64,000 bases of DNA from Tulasnella sp. 424 (Eukaryota; Basidiomycota; Agaricomycetes; Cantharellales; Tulasnellaceae): assembly GCA_019633425.1 (NCBI GenBank), contig WSUB01000101.1, forward strand, positions 1 to 64,000, read 5' to 3'. The notes under the pieces are model-generated. The model worked only from the letters and a program-made list of their open reading frames with translations. It made no database searches and was not told the origin of the DNA. Positions 11,320 to 21,407 of the stretch are shown one piece after another (position 1 is the stretch's first letter; every line of letters starts with the position of its first letter). Made by a program: the position numbers and the translations under genes.

Positions 11320-12741
11320 ATGGTACGGAACAGCCCTCTTCAAATATTTCCAACCAGTTGATAACTTATGTTTTAGATCCGCCAAAAGCTCCAATTGGTC
11401 CGCTCTCATATTCGCTCCCTCCCAGTCGTTTGGCGGAAATCGGTTGCCAAGACGTCCCCACTCGAACGTCAGAAAACGTCCAAACTAGCCTTTCTTCCAG
11501 ACGATATCCTTCTCCTCATTATCGATTTTTTGGACGAACGGAGTAAGGGCCGCATGGTCCAGACGTCCCATTACTTCCAGGACCTCGTCGAACCAATCCT
11601 CTACCGCTACATCGTGCTTGACTGTTCCACCGAACGTCGGGACCCTCTCAAGAGCCATCTCCTCCAAGACACGTTGGCGGGACGGCAGGACCTCCTTCCG
11701 TGCGTCATCACCTACCATGGACCCTTAGTCCCCGACGTCATGGCGCTCCGACGAATAGCAAAAGGCGAGGCGATGAGAAGGCAGACACGTTGGTCCAAGC
11801 TCAGAGCCACCCAATCGACGCCTTGGAAGGCTCTATCCTACGAAGAGCGGTTTGAAATCGCGAAGACCATATTCGGCGGAACGATAAACATGCGAGAGTT
11901 GCATTTCACAGACTTTGTCGATTGGTTTTCTCGACAACTTTGGGATCCTTTCAACGCTATCAAATCGAATATGAATCTCAAAAAGCTCGTCCTATACATT
12001 GGAGGAGATTCCCCGTACTTGGTCCCGATACTCAGAGCTCAGCCGGAATTGAAGGAGCTGGAGCTTCTTCGAGGCAGAGGGAGCCAAGTACCAGGTCTCC
12101 AACACACAGACTTACCAGAGCTCCAGTCCCTGAAAGCAACCCTTTCAGAAGCGGTAGCCATTGTTCCAGGACGGCCGGTGAGGAAGCTGGAGTTAATTCC
12201 TCATTCTTCGCGGGAAGAAAGCCGCCAGCAAAACATATTTAACGAGGACCTCCTAGGGCGATTATCACTCTCCTCCTGCGGCATTGTTGATTTCACCGTT
12301 TGGTTTCATCGTCTATTGGACGGCGACGCCTTAGAAAAAAGACTGCGGCTTCTCGCTGAATATTTACCCCAGATTGAGAGACTTTGTCTTTCAGTACGGG
12401 TTGGGGTGTCGGAGAGCCTAGTAAGTCGTCATCGCGGTCCCCAGCTCGAGAGGCTCAATAATCTAACTGGATTGTTGCACTCCTGCACTATTACCACTCT
12501 CAAGCTTCTTAGAACAGTCGTCACGTTTAGTTCTCTCCAATACCTCAAGTTGATCGGCGTAGTCATCATGGGGGAGATACAGGATGCAACTTTCGAGGAG
12601 GGTTGGATCCAAAGATCGGAATATGGGCCGCAAGATTTCGTTGACCTCGTTCGGAGATTGAAAGAACTTTGTCCCTCCTTGATTGGATTTGAGTGGTGTC
12701 CCAGGGAGGAGCCTTTCTGTTGTATGGAACAGAGGGCGTGA
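11320..12741 (+). CDS. F-box protein, array member 5
   Basis: Predicted 427-residue F-box protein. Exons 11320-11322 (ATG only), 11377-12420, 12505-12741. F-box at about residues 39-82 (FLPDDILLLIIDFLDERS). Motifs LRAQPELKELEL and IVPGRPVRKLEL follow. Start intron GTACGG..TTTAG, 54 bp. The second intron (84 bp, GTAAGT..CTCAAG) has no stop in frame, so retention would add 28 residues without truncation. In exon 2 the first in-frame ATG lies inside the F-box, which supports the split start. Confidence 0.83.
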
Positions 12742-13288
12742 CATCGTGTAGGTATTGTGCTTCCCTACTAGCATGGGGGTTTCGGACTGGACAGCATTCA
12801 CAAGTACTCTGTTGACTGAATTCAAAGATACCCACCAACTTCCTTTCTTTCTCCCTTCTCGCGTTACATCCTTTGTGCGGCCTCATAGCTTGTCCGCTTC
12901 CCGTGCGTCCTTATCTGGTACCGTATATGTTTCTCTCCTTCTTCTTTCTCATTTCTACTCCCGCTTCTTGCTTGCCCTGATCTTTTCGAAAGAGCACTTT
13001 CCATTTTAGGCATTCTGCCAAGGATATTCGATTCACATATGCGAACATTAGTAGAGATCTCGGGCGTTATTGTATCGACCACAATGATGCCTAAAACATG
13101 ACTAGACGCTTTATTCTCCGACCTGAGGGTCGTGCCAGAGCCAGATTCCGCTCTTGCCATCGGACCGTTTGGGTGGGCCGGCCGTTCGCGGGTCTCAGTC
13201 GAATCGGACGGTGGGAAACGTGTGGCGGTTGGCAGTTGTGTTGTTCTGTCAAACTCTCTACCCACCCTGGAGCTTCTTTGGTTTGACT
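12742..13288 (+). promoter_or_regulatory. Spacer between F-box genes 5 and 6
   Basis: No conserved coding frame. It is CT-rich near 12,930-13,000. A remote form of the upstream box (TGTGGCGGTTGGCAG) is near 13,221. Confidence 0.35.
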
Positions 13289-14701
13289 ATGACGGTGCGA
13301 CATAATCCGCTTAAACTGGTCTCAGCAACTTATATAGCTTTATTTTCAGAGGAGACGAAATTTTGAGCCTGTCCCCATCTCCCTCCCAATAAGAACAAGG
13401 TGGACAATCAAGCCGCCAAGGATTTGGGGGAAACCGGCCGTGACAAAATGGTCTCCGCCAAAACGCCAGGAGCGATCCAAAATAGCACTCCTGCCAGACG
13501 ATATCATCCTTTTCATGATTGTTCAATCCTTGGATGAAAAGGGGAAAGCGCGTTTGATCCAAACCTGCCGTTACTTCCAGATTCTTGTGGAACCGATCCT
13601 CTACCGCCACCTTCATCTCGATCGGGAGCGTTGGAAACCCAACGCAACCAATCTTCTCCACAACACTCTGATTCAGCGACAAGATCTTTTTCCCTATATC
13701 CGCACTTATCACGGACCCCTCGTGCCCCACCTTACGATGCCGGGATCATCAACTCCGGCGCGGAGGGAGTCCCGGTGGGTCTTGTTTCGAACGGACCATT
13801 CACCACCCCGGGGGTCTCTCACATATGAAGAGCAACTTCAAATCTCAAAGACCATATTCTCTCGAATAATCAACATACGGGATTTGCGCTCTACCGACCC
13901 TGTTGATTGGAGCTCTATCCAAGTTTGGGACCTTTTTGACGCCTTGGAATCAAGGATGAGTCTCGAACGACTCGCACTACGTATCGGAGGTGATTCACCG
14001 TACTTGCCCTCGATACTCCGGGCGCAACCAGGGTTGAAGTACCTGGAGCTTCTTAAAGGTGGAAAATCCGTAATAAGGTTACAAGACATCGACTTGCCAG
14101 AGTTAATGTCGCTAAAAGCCACCCTTGTGGAAGCAGCCACCATCGTTCCAGGACGACCGGTGGAGAAGTTGGAGTTGACCCAGTATCATGATCCTCGCAT
14201 GGACCCCAAACGAACTCTCTTTACCGAGAGTTTGTTTCGGCAATTGGCATCTTCCGAACGTGGTATTACGGATTTCACCATGCGGTTGCGACGTCCGTGG
14301 GATGATGTGTTTGTTGGGAATGGTCTCCGGTTCGTCGCTCATTATTTGCCTGGGATCCAGCGGCTTCGTATTTTCGTCGGCGGGATGGTCTCGGAGATTA
14401 TTGTAAGTCCTTGTTTCTGCATCAGATCCCTTTTTTGGAGCGCCTCGATATCCTAACCAAAGTTGGTCTCCTGACCATTATAAACTGCAAGCTCCTTGAA
14501 ACGCTCCCTGTTTTTAGCTCCCTCCAATACGTTACGTTTGTTGGCGCAGTCGTTAAGAAAGAAGCACCTTCGGGCGAAACCAGTACCATATGTGGACCTC
14601 AAGATTTGGCTTGCCTCGTTCAAAAACTGAAGGAACGTTCCCATGCCTTGATGGATGTTGAGTGGTTCCATAGGGAGAGATCTTATTGTTGCTTGGAGTG
14701 A
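13289..14701 (+). CDS. F-box protein, array member 6
   Basis: Predicted 422-residue F-box protein. Exons 13289-13294 (ATG ACG, two codons), 13350-14402, 14492-14701. F-box at about residues 47-90 (LLPDDIILFMIVQSLDEKG). Motifs LRAQPGLKYLEL and IVPGRPVEKLEL follow. It is the only member with two codons before the start intron (GTGCGA..TTCAG, 55 bp); the extra ACG keeps the frame. Closest to member 7, with which it shares the WTIKPP segment before the F-box. The C-terminus is shorter than in members 1-3. Confidence 0.83.
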
Positions 14702-15509
14702 AGTGTGTGATGCCCACTGGGTTGTCCCGTCGTGTGGAGCTGAATTCTCTGTTCCAGGAGTTTTGCGGGAGCGTCACGTTGGGTATGCGAACTCGACTGA
14801 CGATTCACTGGCTCTTAGCCGCGCGACAATAGCGGCCGTTGTCAACTACATTTGTTTCTTGGGCTTAGAACTTATAATCGATGTTTTTCCGCCTCGCCTC
14901 ATCCTAATCCCGATTGAAGAATATGTTCTCGTGTGGAGTTGAGCGGCCCGTGTTATCTGGATTTTGAACCGGACAATATTCTGTAGAAAATTCACAAAGA
15001 CTCATCGAAACTCCTCGAAACACATAGCTCAGCTTCCAACCTGTATTCTCTCCCTTTCCCTCCAGTCCAGCATCTCGTGTTGCATCCCCTTCCTTCGTAC
15101 CCTTAACGTATTCTCCTCCTCTATGCGTGTTCGTTGCCTTTTCTCCTTCTCTTTCTCTGGCTTTTTACTTTCCTCGCCCTTCCGAATCGACCGAGACCTT
15201 TCCTTTCATGGCGTCCACCAAGTTCCGTCAAGAATGGGGAATTGGGATAAGCGAACGAAGGAGATTCATCTCGGATACCATCCTATACTATGAGCTGCGA
15301 TGCCCAAAACCTGGCTACATCTCAACACTTGTATTACGCGAGGGCTGTAATTAGGTTTCCACTTTTGCCATGTGTAGAGTTTCAGTCGAAACCAAACGGT
15401 GGGAAAGGGCGGAGGCGTTTCAAGGGACAACTTCCCGGGACGACAAACGGTTGCGACAATCCGCCGTGCTCCAGACCCCAGCCTGAAGCAAAGGTTTAAC
15501 TTGATCATC
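14702..15509 (+). promoter_or_regulatory. Spacer between F-box genes 6 and 7
   Basis: About 800 bp without a conserved frame. The part after 15,030 is pyrimidine-rich, as often seen before fungal transcription starts. Nothing else was recognised. Confidence 0.35.
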
Positions 15510-16932
15510 ATGGTGCGACACAGTCCACTTCAACTAGCTCTAGCAGCTTATAGAGCTTTATTTTTAGAGACGACAAAAGTTCGAGCCTGTCCGTTTCTCC
15601 CTCCCGAAAGGGACAAGTTGGACAATCAAGCCGCCAACGATTTTGGGGAAACTCACCGCTAGAAAAAGCGCTCCGCTTGAGCGTCAGAAACTATCCAAAC
15701 TAGTCCTCCTACCGGATGATGTCCTCCTTCCTATTGTCCAAACCTTGGATGAAACCGGGAAAGCCCGTTTGATCCAGACCTGCCGTTACTTCCAAATCCT
15801 CGTCGAACCGTTCCTCTACCGCCACCTTCACCCTCATCCGGAACGTTGGAGATCCAACAAAACCTATCTTCTCCACGACACTTTAATTATGCGGCAAGAT
15901 CTTCTCCCCTATGTCCTTAGCTACCACGGACTCCTCCTACCCGAACTTACCATGCCGGGACCATCGACACAGGGGCAGTCCCGGTGGTTCGTACTCCCGA
16001 CGAAAAAGGAGCATCCTACCTATGAGGAGCGGTTTAAAGTCTCAAAGGCCATATTTTCTAGAACGATCAACATGCGGGAGTTGCATTTTACAGATTTTGT
16101 CAAGGGGTTTGACGGCCTGCCCTGGGACCTCTTCGACTCAGTCACATCAAAGATGAACCTCGAACGGCTTTCACTATATACTGGGGAAGATTCACAGTAC
16201 TTGGTCCCAATACTCCGAGCGCAACCAAGGTTGAAGCACTTGGAGCTCGAAGGTGGAGGCCCACAAATACGGGGGTTGCAGAACACCGACTTACCGGAGC
16301 TGATGTCGCTAAAGGCTACCCTTTCGAAAGCAGCTGCCATCGTTCCAGGACGACCGGTGGAGAAGTTGGAGTTGTCAGATTATTATTATGCGCCTTCCCG
16401 GAACCATCAGCAGAGTCTCTTTAACGAGGATCTGTATCGGCAGTTGTCGCTCTCCGCATGTGATATTACGGATTTCACTATGCGGTTGCTGCGTCCGTGG
16501 GATGATGAGGTCATTCGGGAGGGTCTCCGGCTCGTCGCTCGATTTCTACATAGGATCCAGCGACTTCGTGTTTTCGTCTGTGGGATGGTGTCAGAGAGTG
16601 TTGTAAGTCCGCTTCTCCATATCAGGTCCCATGTTTGGCGAGCCACGATGTTCTAACCCAACGTTGGTCTCCCGAACATTATAACCTGCAAGCTTCTTGA
16701 AGCACTTCCCGCATTTAGCTCCCTTCAATACCTCTCGTTAATTGGCGCAGTCGTAAGGAAAGAAACGTATGAAGCAGTCCTCGACAAGACCAATCATAAC
16801 CGTTCCATCATATGTGGCCCGCAAGATCTTGCCTGTCTCGATCAAGGGCTGAAGGAACTTTGTCCCTCTCTGATTGATATTGAATGGTGTAGTAGAGAGA
16901 GGGATTACTGTTGCTTGGAGCGGAGTGGGTGA
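15510..16932 (+). CDS. F-box protein, array member 7
   Basis: Predicted 425-residue F-box protein. Exons 15510-15512 (ATG only), 15568-16602, 16693-16932. F-box at about residues 47-90 (LLPDDVLLPIVQTLDETG). Motifs LRAQPRLKHLEL and IVPGRPVEKLEL, and a C-terminus ending with ERDYCCLE. Start intron GTGCGA..TTTAG, 55 bp. Without the split start the reading frame would have no ATG before the F-box. It is the last member of the array; LPMO gene 1 follows. Confidence 0.83.
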
Positions 16933-17350
16933 TGCCATGGAGGATTGTACCTTCACATGGTCCATAATACCTGCCCTAATAGCGCCGGGTTTGCGAACTG
17001 GAGGTATGCAGGTCGCGATCCTCTAGAACTCCGTTGAACGACAATAACGACGTTTGATAATCACACTTGTCCACAGGAGCTCAGACATTAGGCTTTTGCC
17101 CCTTCACAAATGCCCTTCTCATTTCAAGGTTATCATGTATAATTCCATACGCATGTCGAGCGAACGGGATGCGAGCTATACAAGTACGCCGCGTGCTCCA
17201 CGCGACGCGAGATCAGCAAGTTGGGCTCGGAGCCCGGTGGAGGAATGTCCTAGGTCTCTCAGGCCAGTCGAAGCGAAATGTATGCAGGGGTTGAAGGGCG
17301 TGAACGTGAATGTGGCGCAGCCCTGTGACCTCAAGGCGCCCAAACAAACA
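16933..17350. other. Spacer at the right end of the F-box array
   Basis: No gene recognised. Short overlapping frames on both strands (17,054-17,619) are not conserved in the duplicate region at 25.7 kb except where the nucleotide sequence itself is duplicated, so I do not call them. Confidence 0.4.
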
Positions 17351-17848
17351 TGTACATTGTTTGCATCACCATTTGCTTCCCAAAGCCCAACGAACCCCAA
17401 ACGGCAAAGGGCAATGACGTGCCATGAAAACGCCGTAGTTACGTCCCCAAACTCCCCGTAAACCCTCTCCCCTCTCTCATTTTTTCCTGGGACAACTACA
17501 GCGAGGACCTTCGGGAGGCACAATTGGCTCGGATCCATTCCCGGTTCGAGAAGGTCGGAATGTCTCGAGGGTCTCACCGAGGTTTCTCGAAAGCGAAGGC
17601 TCAGCATCGCTTCCGACACCAGAAAGACGTGACATAAGAAGGGGCTGAGCGCGATGGGTGGAGGTTAGAACTACCGACCTTCCTCCAATGCGGGTGCCAG
17701 GCTCGTCGAGCTGGGCGGCAGATTATCCGAGTTCAGCTTCGTTGAAGGCTACGAAACGAAATGCCTATCGAGCCACTATTTGGATGGAGCTTTGTGACGT
17801 TCTTCTACATCGCCTTTTCTGAGATGCGCTAAAAATGGAATACAAGGG

Positions 17849-17857
17849 TATAAAAGG
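17849..17857 (+). promoter_or_regulatory. TATA box of LPMO gene 1
   Basis: TATAAAAGG, 73 bp before the start codon at 17,930. The duplicate gene has the same element at 26,202, equally spaced apart from small indels. Confidence 0.65.
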
Positions 17858-17929
17858 CCAGGTACAGCCCTCAGGGAAAGCGGCAGATTTCCTCGTACTA
17901 AACCTCATCTGACACAAGTTAGGGTACAG

Positions 17930-19695
17930 ATGAAGTCACTCGCTATTGCGGTCGTCGGTCTCTTGGCTGCTTCAGCTGATGCGCACACTCGAGTTTGGGT
18001 GAGGACCCTGTTGCGCGTCATTTCTCCGGGCCGAATGGCGTACTGATACATTTATCTAGTCCGTCTACGTCAATGGGGTAGATCAAGGCACGGGCGTCGG
18101 AGTAAGGTCAGTTACTGTTGAACGACGGGTGACCATGCTTGGCTGTGCTGACCTATTTATTACCTTTCTGGCCAGGGACCCTATTCCAGAGGGTCCGCCA
18201 CCTTACGGATATAGCAACTGGCCCTTCAAGGACGTTCTAAGTCCAGACGTACGTTCATCGCCAGATCCATGCCTTCCAGTTCGCTCGAATAGTGACACCC
18301 CTCCATAGATGAAATGTCACGTGCTTGGCGACCAACAGGATTGCAACACGATCAACGTTCTTCCGGGTGACGTCGTGACCTTCGACTGGCACCACGACAA
18401 TCGTACAACTGCAGATGATATCATTGCGACATCCCACCTGGGACCTTGCTTGATTTATATTTCACCTGATCCGCCAACGGATAATAGTTGGGTGAAGTTA
18501 TGGCACCAGGTAGGCCTTTTACCCAACGAAGAAAGCACCAACACATTGAACCGTTGGGCCATCTCTCTCAATGTCAGGGTCAATACGGAAACAACCAGTG
18601 GTGCACGACCAATAACTTGATTGACGCGAAAGGCAAGTTGAACGTTGCCATCCCAAATGATTTGGCTCCCGGAAAGTAAGTCTGGTGGTCTGGTGCTTTC
18701 AGAAATTGCACTCATCCTAGCTTTTAATTTTTTCTCTCAGCTACCTCCTCCGTCCTGAGCTTATTGCCCTGCATGAGGGTGACACGATGTGGAGCCAGAA
18801 CACTCTTCGAGGGTACGCGTTCGGATCATTGCTCTGATATTGCGAGTAGTTGGCAATGTGTTCAAACATGTTGTTCTTCACCACAGTGCACAGCTCTACT
18901 TCGAATGTGTTCAAATACACGTTGGAGGTGACGGGACGGTCGAACTTCCCGAAGGAGTCTCGTTCCCTGGTGCATACGCATTCGAAGATCCCGGCATCCA
19001 CTACAACCCCTACGTGACAAGCCCGACTTACTACCTCCCCGGTCCTACCGTCTGGTCAGGGGCAGCAGCTTCGCCACCCGCTCCAACATTCGGTCCTATT
19101 GTCGGCGCGAGCGTCGGACCTGCAAGTTGGAACACATGGGTCAATGGTTATACGTATACCCAGACTCTGACTGTGTCGCAGTCCGGAACTACCACATCGT
19201 TCCTGTACACTCCAAGTTGGTCCACAACTTACAACACCCCGACTTGCGGAGGGTCAGGGACCACGACCACCACGACCACCACGGCTCGAGTCACAACCAC
19301 TACTAGTTCGACCCCAAGTGCGACCACCACCACAACGACCTCCCGCACGACGACTACCACCACTCGTACGACCGTCACCGTCATTGATACGATGCTCCAG
19401 CCTCATGTATGACGCTCCTTGTTCGTTCTTGTTGGGTATGACTAATCGCATCTCTCCATACTTTTAGTATGCGCAATGTGGAGGGTGAGCTCTCCGGATT
19501 TGGGATTTTCAGGGCTTCTTCAATTACTGATTCTTCTTATAGAACAGGATACAGTGGTCCAACTCTATGTGCTTCGCCTTACAAATGCGTATATTCCAAC
19601 CGTGAGTCGGCCTCTCGAACCCTTAATGTTTCAGGTAGTCAGGAAGCTAAAGTCTGCCTTGGCAACATTCAGCTTGGTACTCGCAATGCCTATAG
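17930..19695 (+). CDS. AA9 lytic polysaccharide monooxygenase with CBM1, copy 1
   Basis: Secreted copper enzyme that oxidatively cleaves cellulose or related glucans. Ten exons: 17930-17998, 18060-18106, 18176-18248, 18309-18509, 18578-18675, 18741-18812, 18887-19406, 19468-19484, 19543-19601, 19673-19695; 392 residues. A signal peptide of 18 residues ends ..SADA and the mature protein starts with the copper-binding His1 (HTRVW). The second histidine is His88 (ATSHLGPC), and GAQLY gives the axial Q-x-Y pair at 171/173. A Thr-rich linker follows and the last three exons encode a CBM1 (YAQCGG, TGYSGP, CVYSNPWYSQCL). The short last exons are easy to miss; the frame and CBM1 cysteines confirm them. 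Confidence 0.93.
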
Positions 19696-20590
19696 GTGGA
19701 GAGAGGGACTCGAACTGCTTTCATATTGCGCTGTCTCGCGCTCGGTTCCAAAATAAAGCTCGTTCATTTTATCGAAAAATCTGATGAGCGGTATCTGTGA
19801 ACCAATATCAATGGTCTACTAGATGTCAGCGGTCTTTCATATCCACATGGCATACTTTGAATGCGACAGAGAGCAGTTTCGATTCCAATATTTCAAGGTC
19901 GTTACTGCTCCTGGTACGAACAAATTACCTGCTCCATAGGCCGGCGCTTGCCCGAGATGTTCACCCTTGGCTGTTATAAGGCTTATTTGCACACATTGAG
20001 GTGTTGATGGAGGTAACTAGGTTAGCCGAGCTAGAGTGACCCCTCTCCATTACGACTGCAATCCGAAAACATATTAGCTTTCCCGTCAGATGGCGCCGAA
20101 AATTCTGCTTCGTATAGCCTTTATGCTTCTCCGAAGTCAAAATATTGACTCCGGTCTGAGCTGGTAGGACGACATCCCGTTATTGGCGCGGTCGAACCCT
20201 GCACTGGTGGGTTATACCTTCTCCTTCTTAGCACGAACTGCACAATCTAACAAACATGTTAGGGCGAAGTGGAGCTGCCGGGCACAGGTCTGATAAGCGG
20301 GAAACGCTTGTTGAACCCGAGTGTGCAGGAGTAAGCTTCCGAATCATTGTGGTCGAGCCTCCCGGGATAGGAGCCTGAAATGTCAACCCAGACAGATCTA
20401 CCTGGGATACAATCAAGTCCAAGCTCTCTGAACGTATTTTAATTATAAGTAAAATAAAAGTAGATACAGCTCGTTTGGGCAACGATCCAATCGAGGCCCG
20501 ACGTGGGTTGGTCCCGTTTGCGACGAGGTCTCGGAGCCAACTGTCAGCAAGAAAGCCCGAGCTCTATTAAGCTCCGCCGAGTCAGCTCAT
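19696..20590 (+). repeat. 3' flank of LPMO gene 1 (duplicated)
   Basis: Non-coding. The stretch 20,045-20,165 recurs after LPMO gene 2 (28,395-28,505) and after the LPMO fragment (32,490-32,590), and 20,370-20,540 recurs at 32,690-32,860. Open frames here are not conserved between the copies. Confidence 0.7.
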
Positions 20591-21407
20591 AGAAGTGCTC
20601 GAGCTACTAGCAAGCAAATCCTTTGCTATACGAGATACTCAGAACGCGTACGTACCTATATCTTCCTCTTTTGAGCTCCCGTCGTCGAGGACGGCGGGGA
20701 GCATCTCTGATACCACGAATCATAGCCCCTGGCCTGTTTTTCTAGCTGTCTCCTTCACTAATGCTCAGTCACTGGTCTACAGAGCCTTTATTGCTTTTTT
20801 GGCCGGTTGCTGATTTATGACCAACACCGTCCCAAGAACACTCAATACGGGTATTATCGTCGAGCGAGTCCAAACGTTTGATTTAGAAGCTGAACTCCCC
20901 TAGCACTACACTATCCTATATCAGTCTTCCAACCAGATCAAACCTCTGAATCACATGGGATGCTAGTGTATTGTTCTAGGCTTCTCGTGACGTTTTCAAA
21001 GTGCTCTACTATCTGCTTGATGCGCCAGGATCGGGGACGAATTCAACGAACCCAACAAGCAAGAGGATTTTTCTATGCCCTGGCGAGTTTGGTCACGACC
21101 GAATGGAAACTGCTGTGGAGCGTTTCTGTCAGTTATAGTTAGTCAAGTCGGAAACGATGCTGTTGGGCTTGTTGGTCTAGTTTCAGCCAGAGTAGCATTG
21201 CTGTTATTGACCGTCCATCACGGACTGGAGGGAGAGTCATGCATTCGGATCCCCTGGGTGATACGATTATTTTAACTCGTTGCCGCGACTCGCTGATGAC
21301 GCCGGCGCGGGCAAGCAAAGGATAATCTTGGAAAGTAGCGCCTGTTGTGCTGGTAATGATGAGGTTGACAAGCACCATGGTCTTGACTTTAGTCATCAGC
21401 TTCAAAA
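20591..21407 (+). repeat. Duplicated 5' flank of family copy B
   Basis: Matches the upstream flanks of copies A (inverted), C and D. It includes an AT-rich GTACCTATATCTTCCTC stretch near 20,652 that recurs before copies A and C. No conserved coding frame. Confidence 0.7.
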
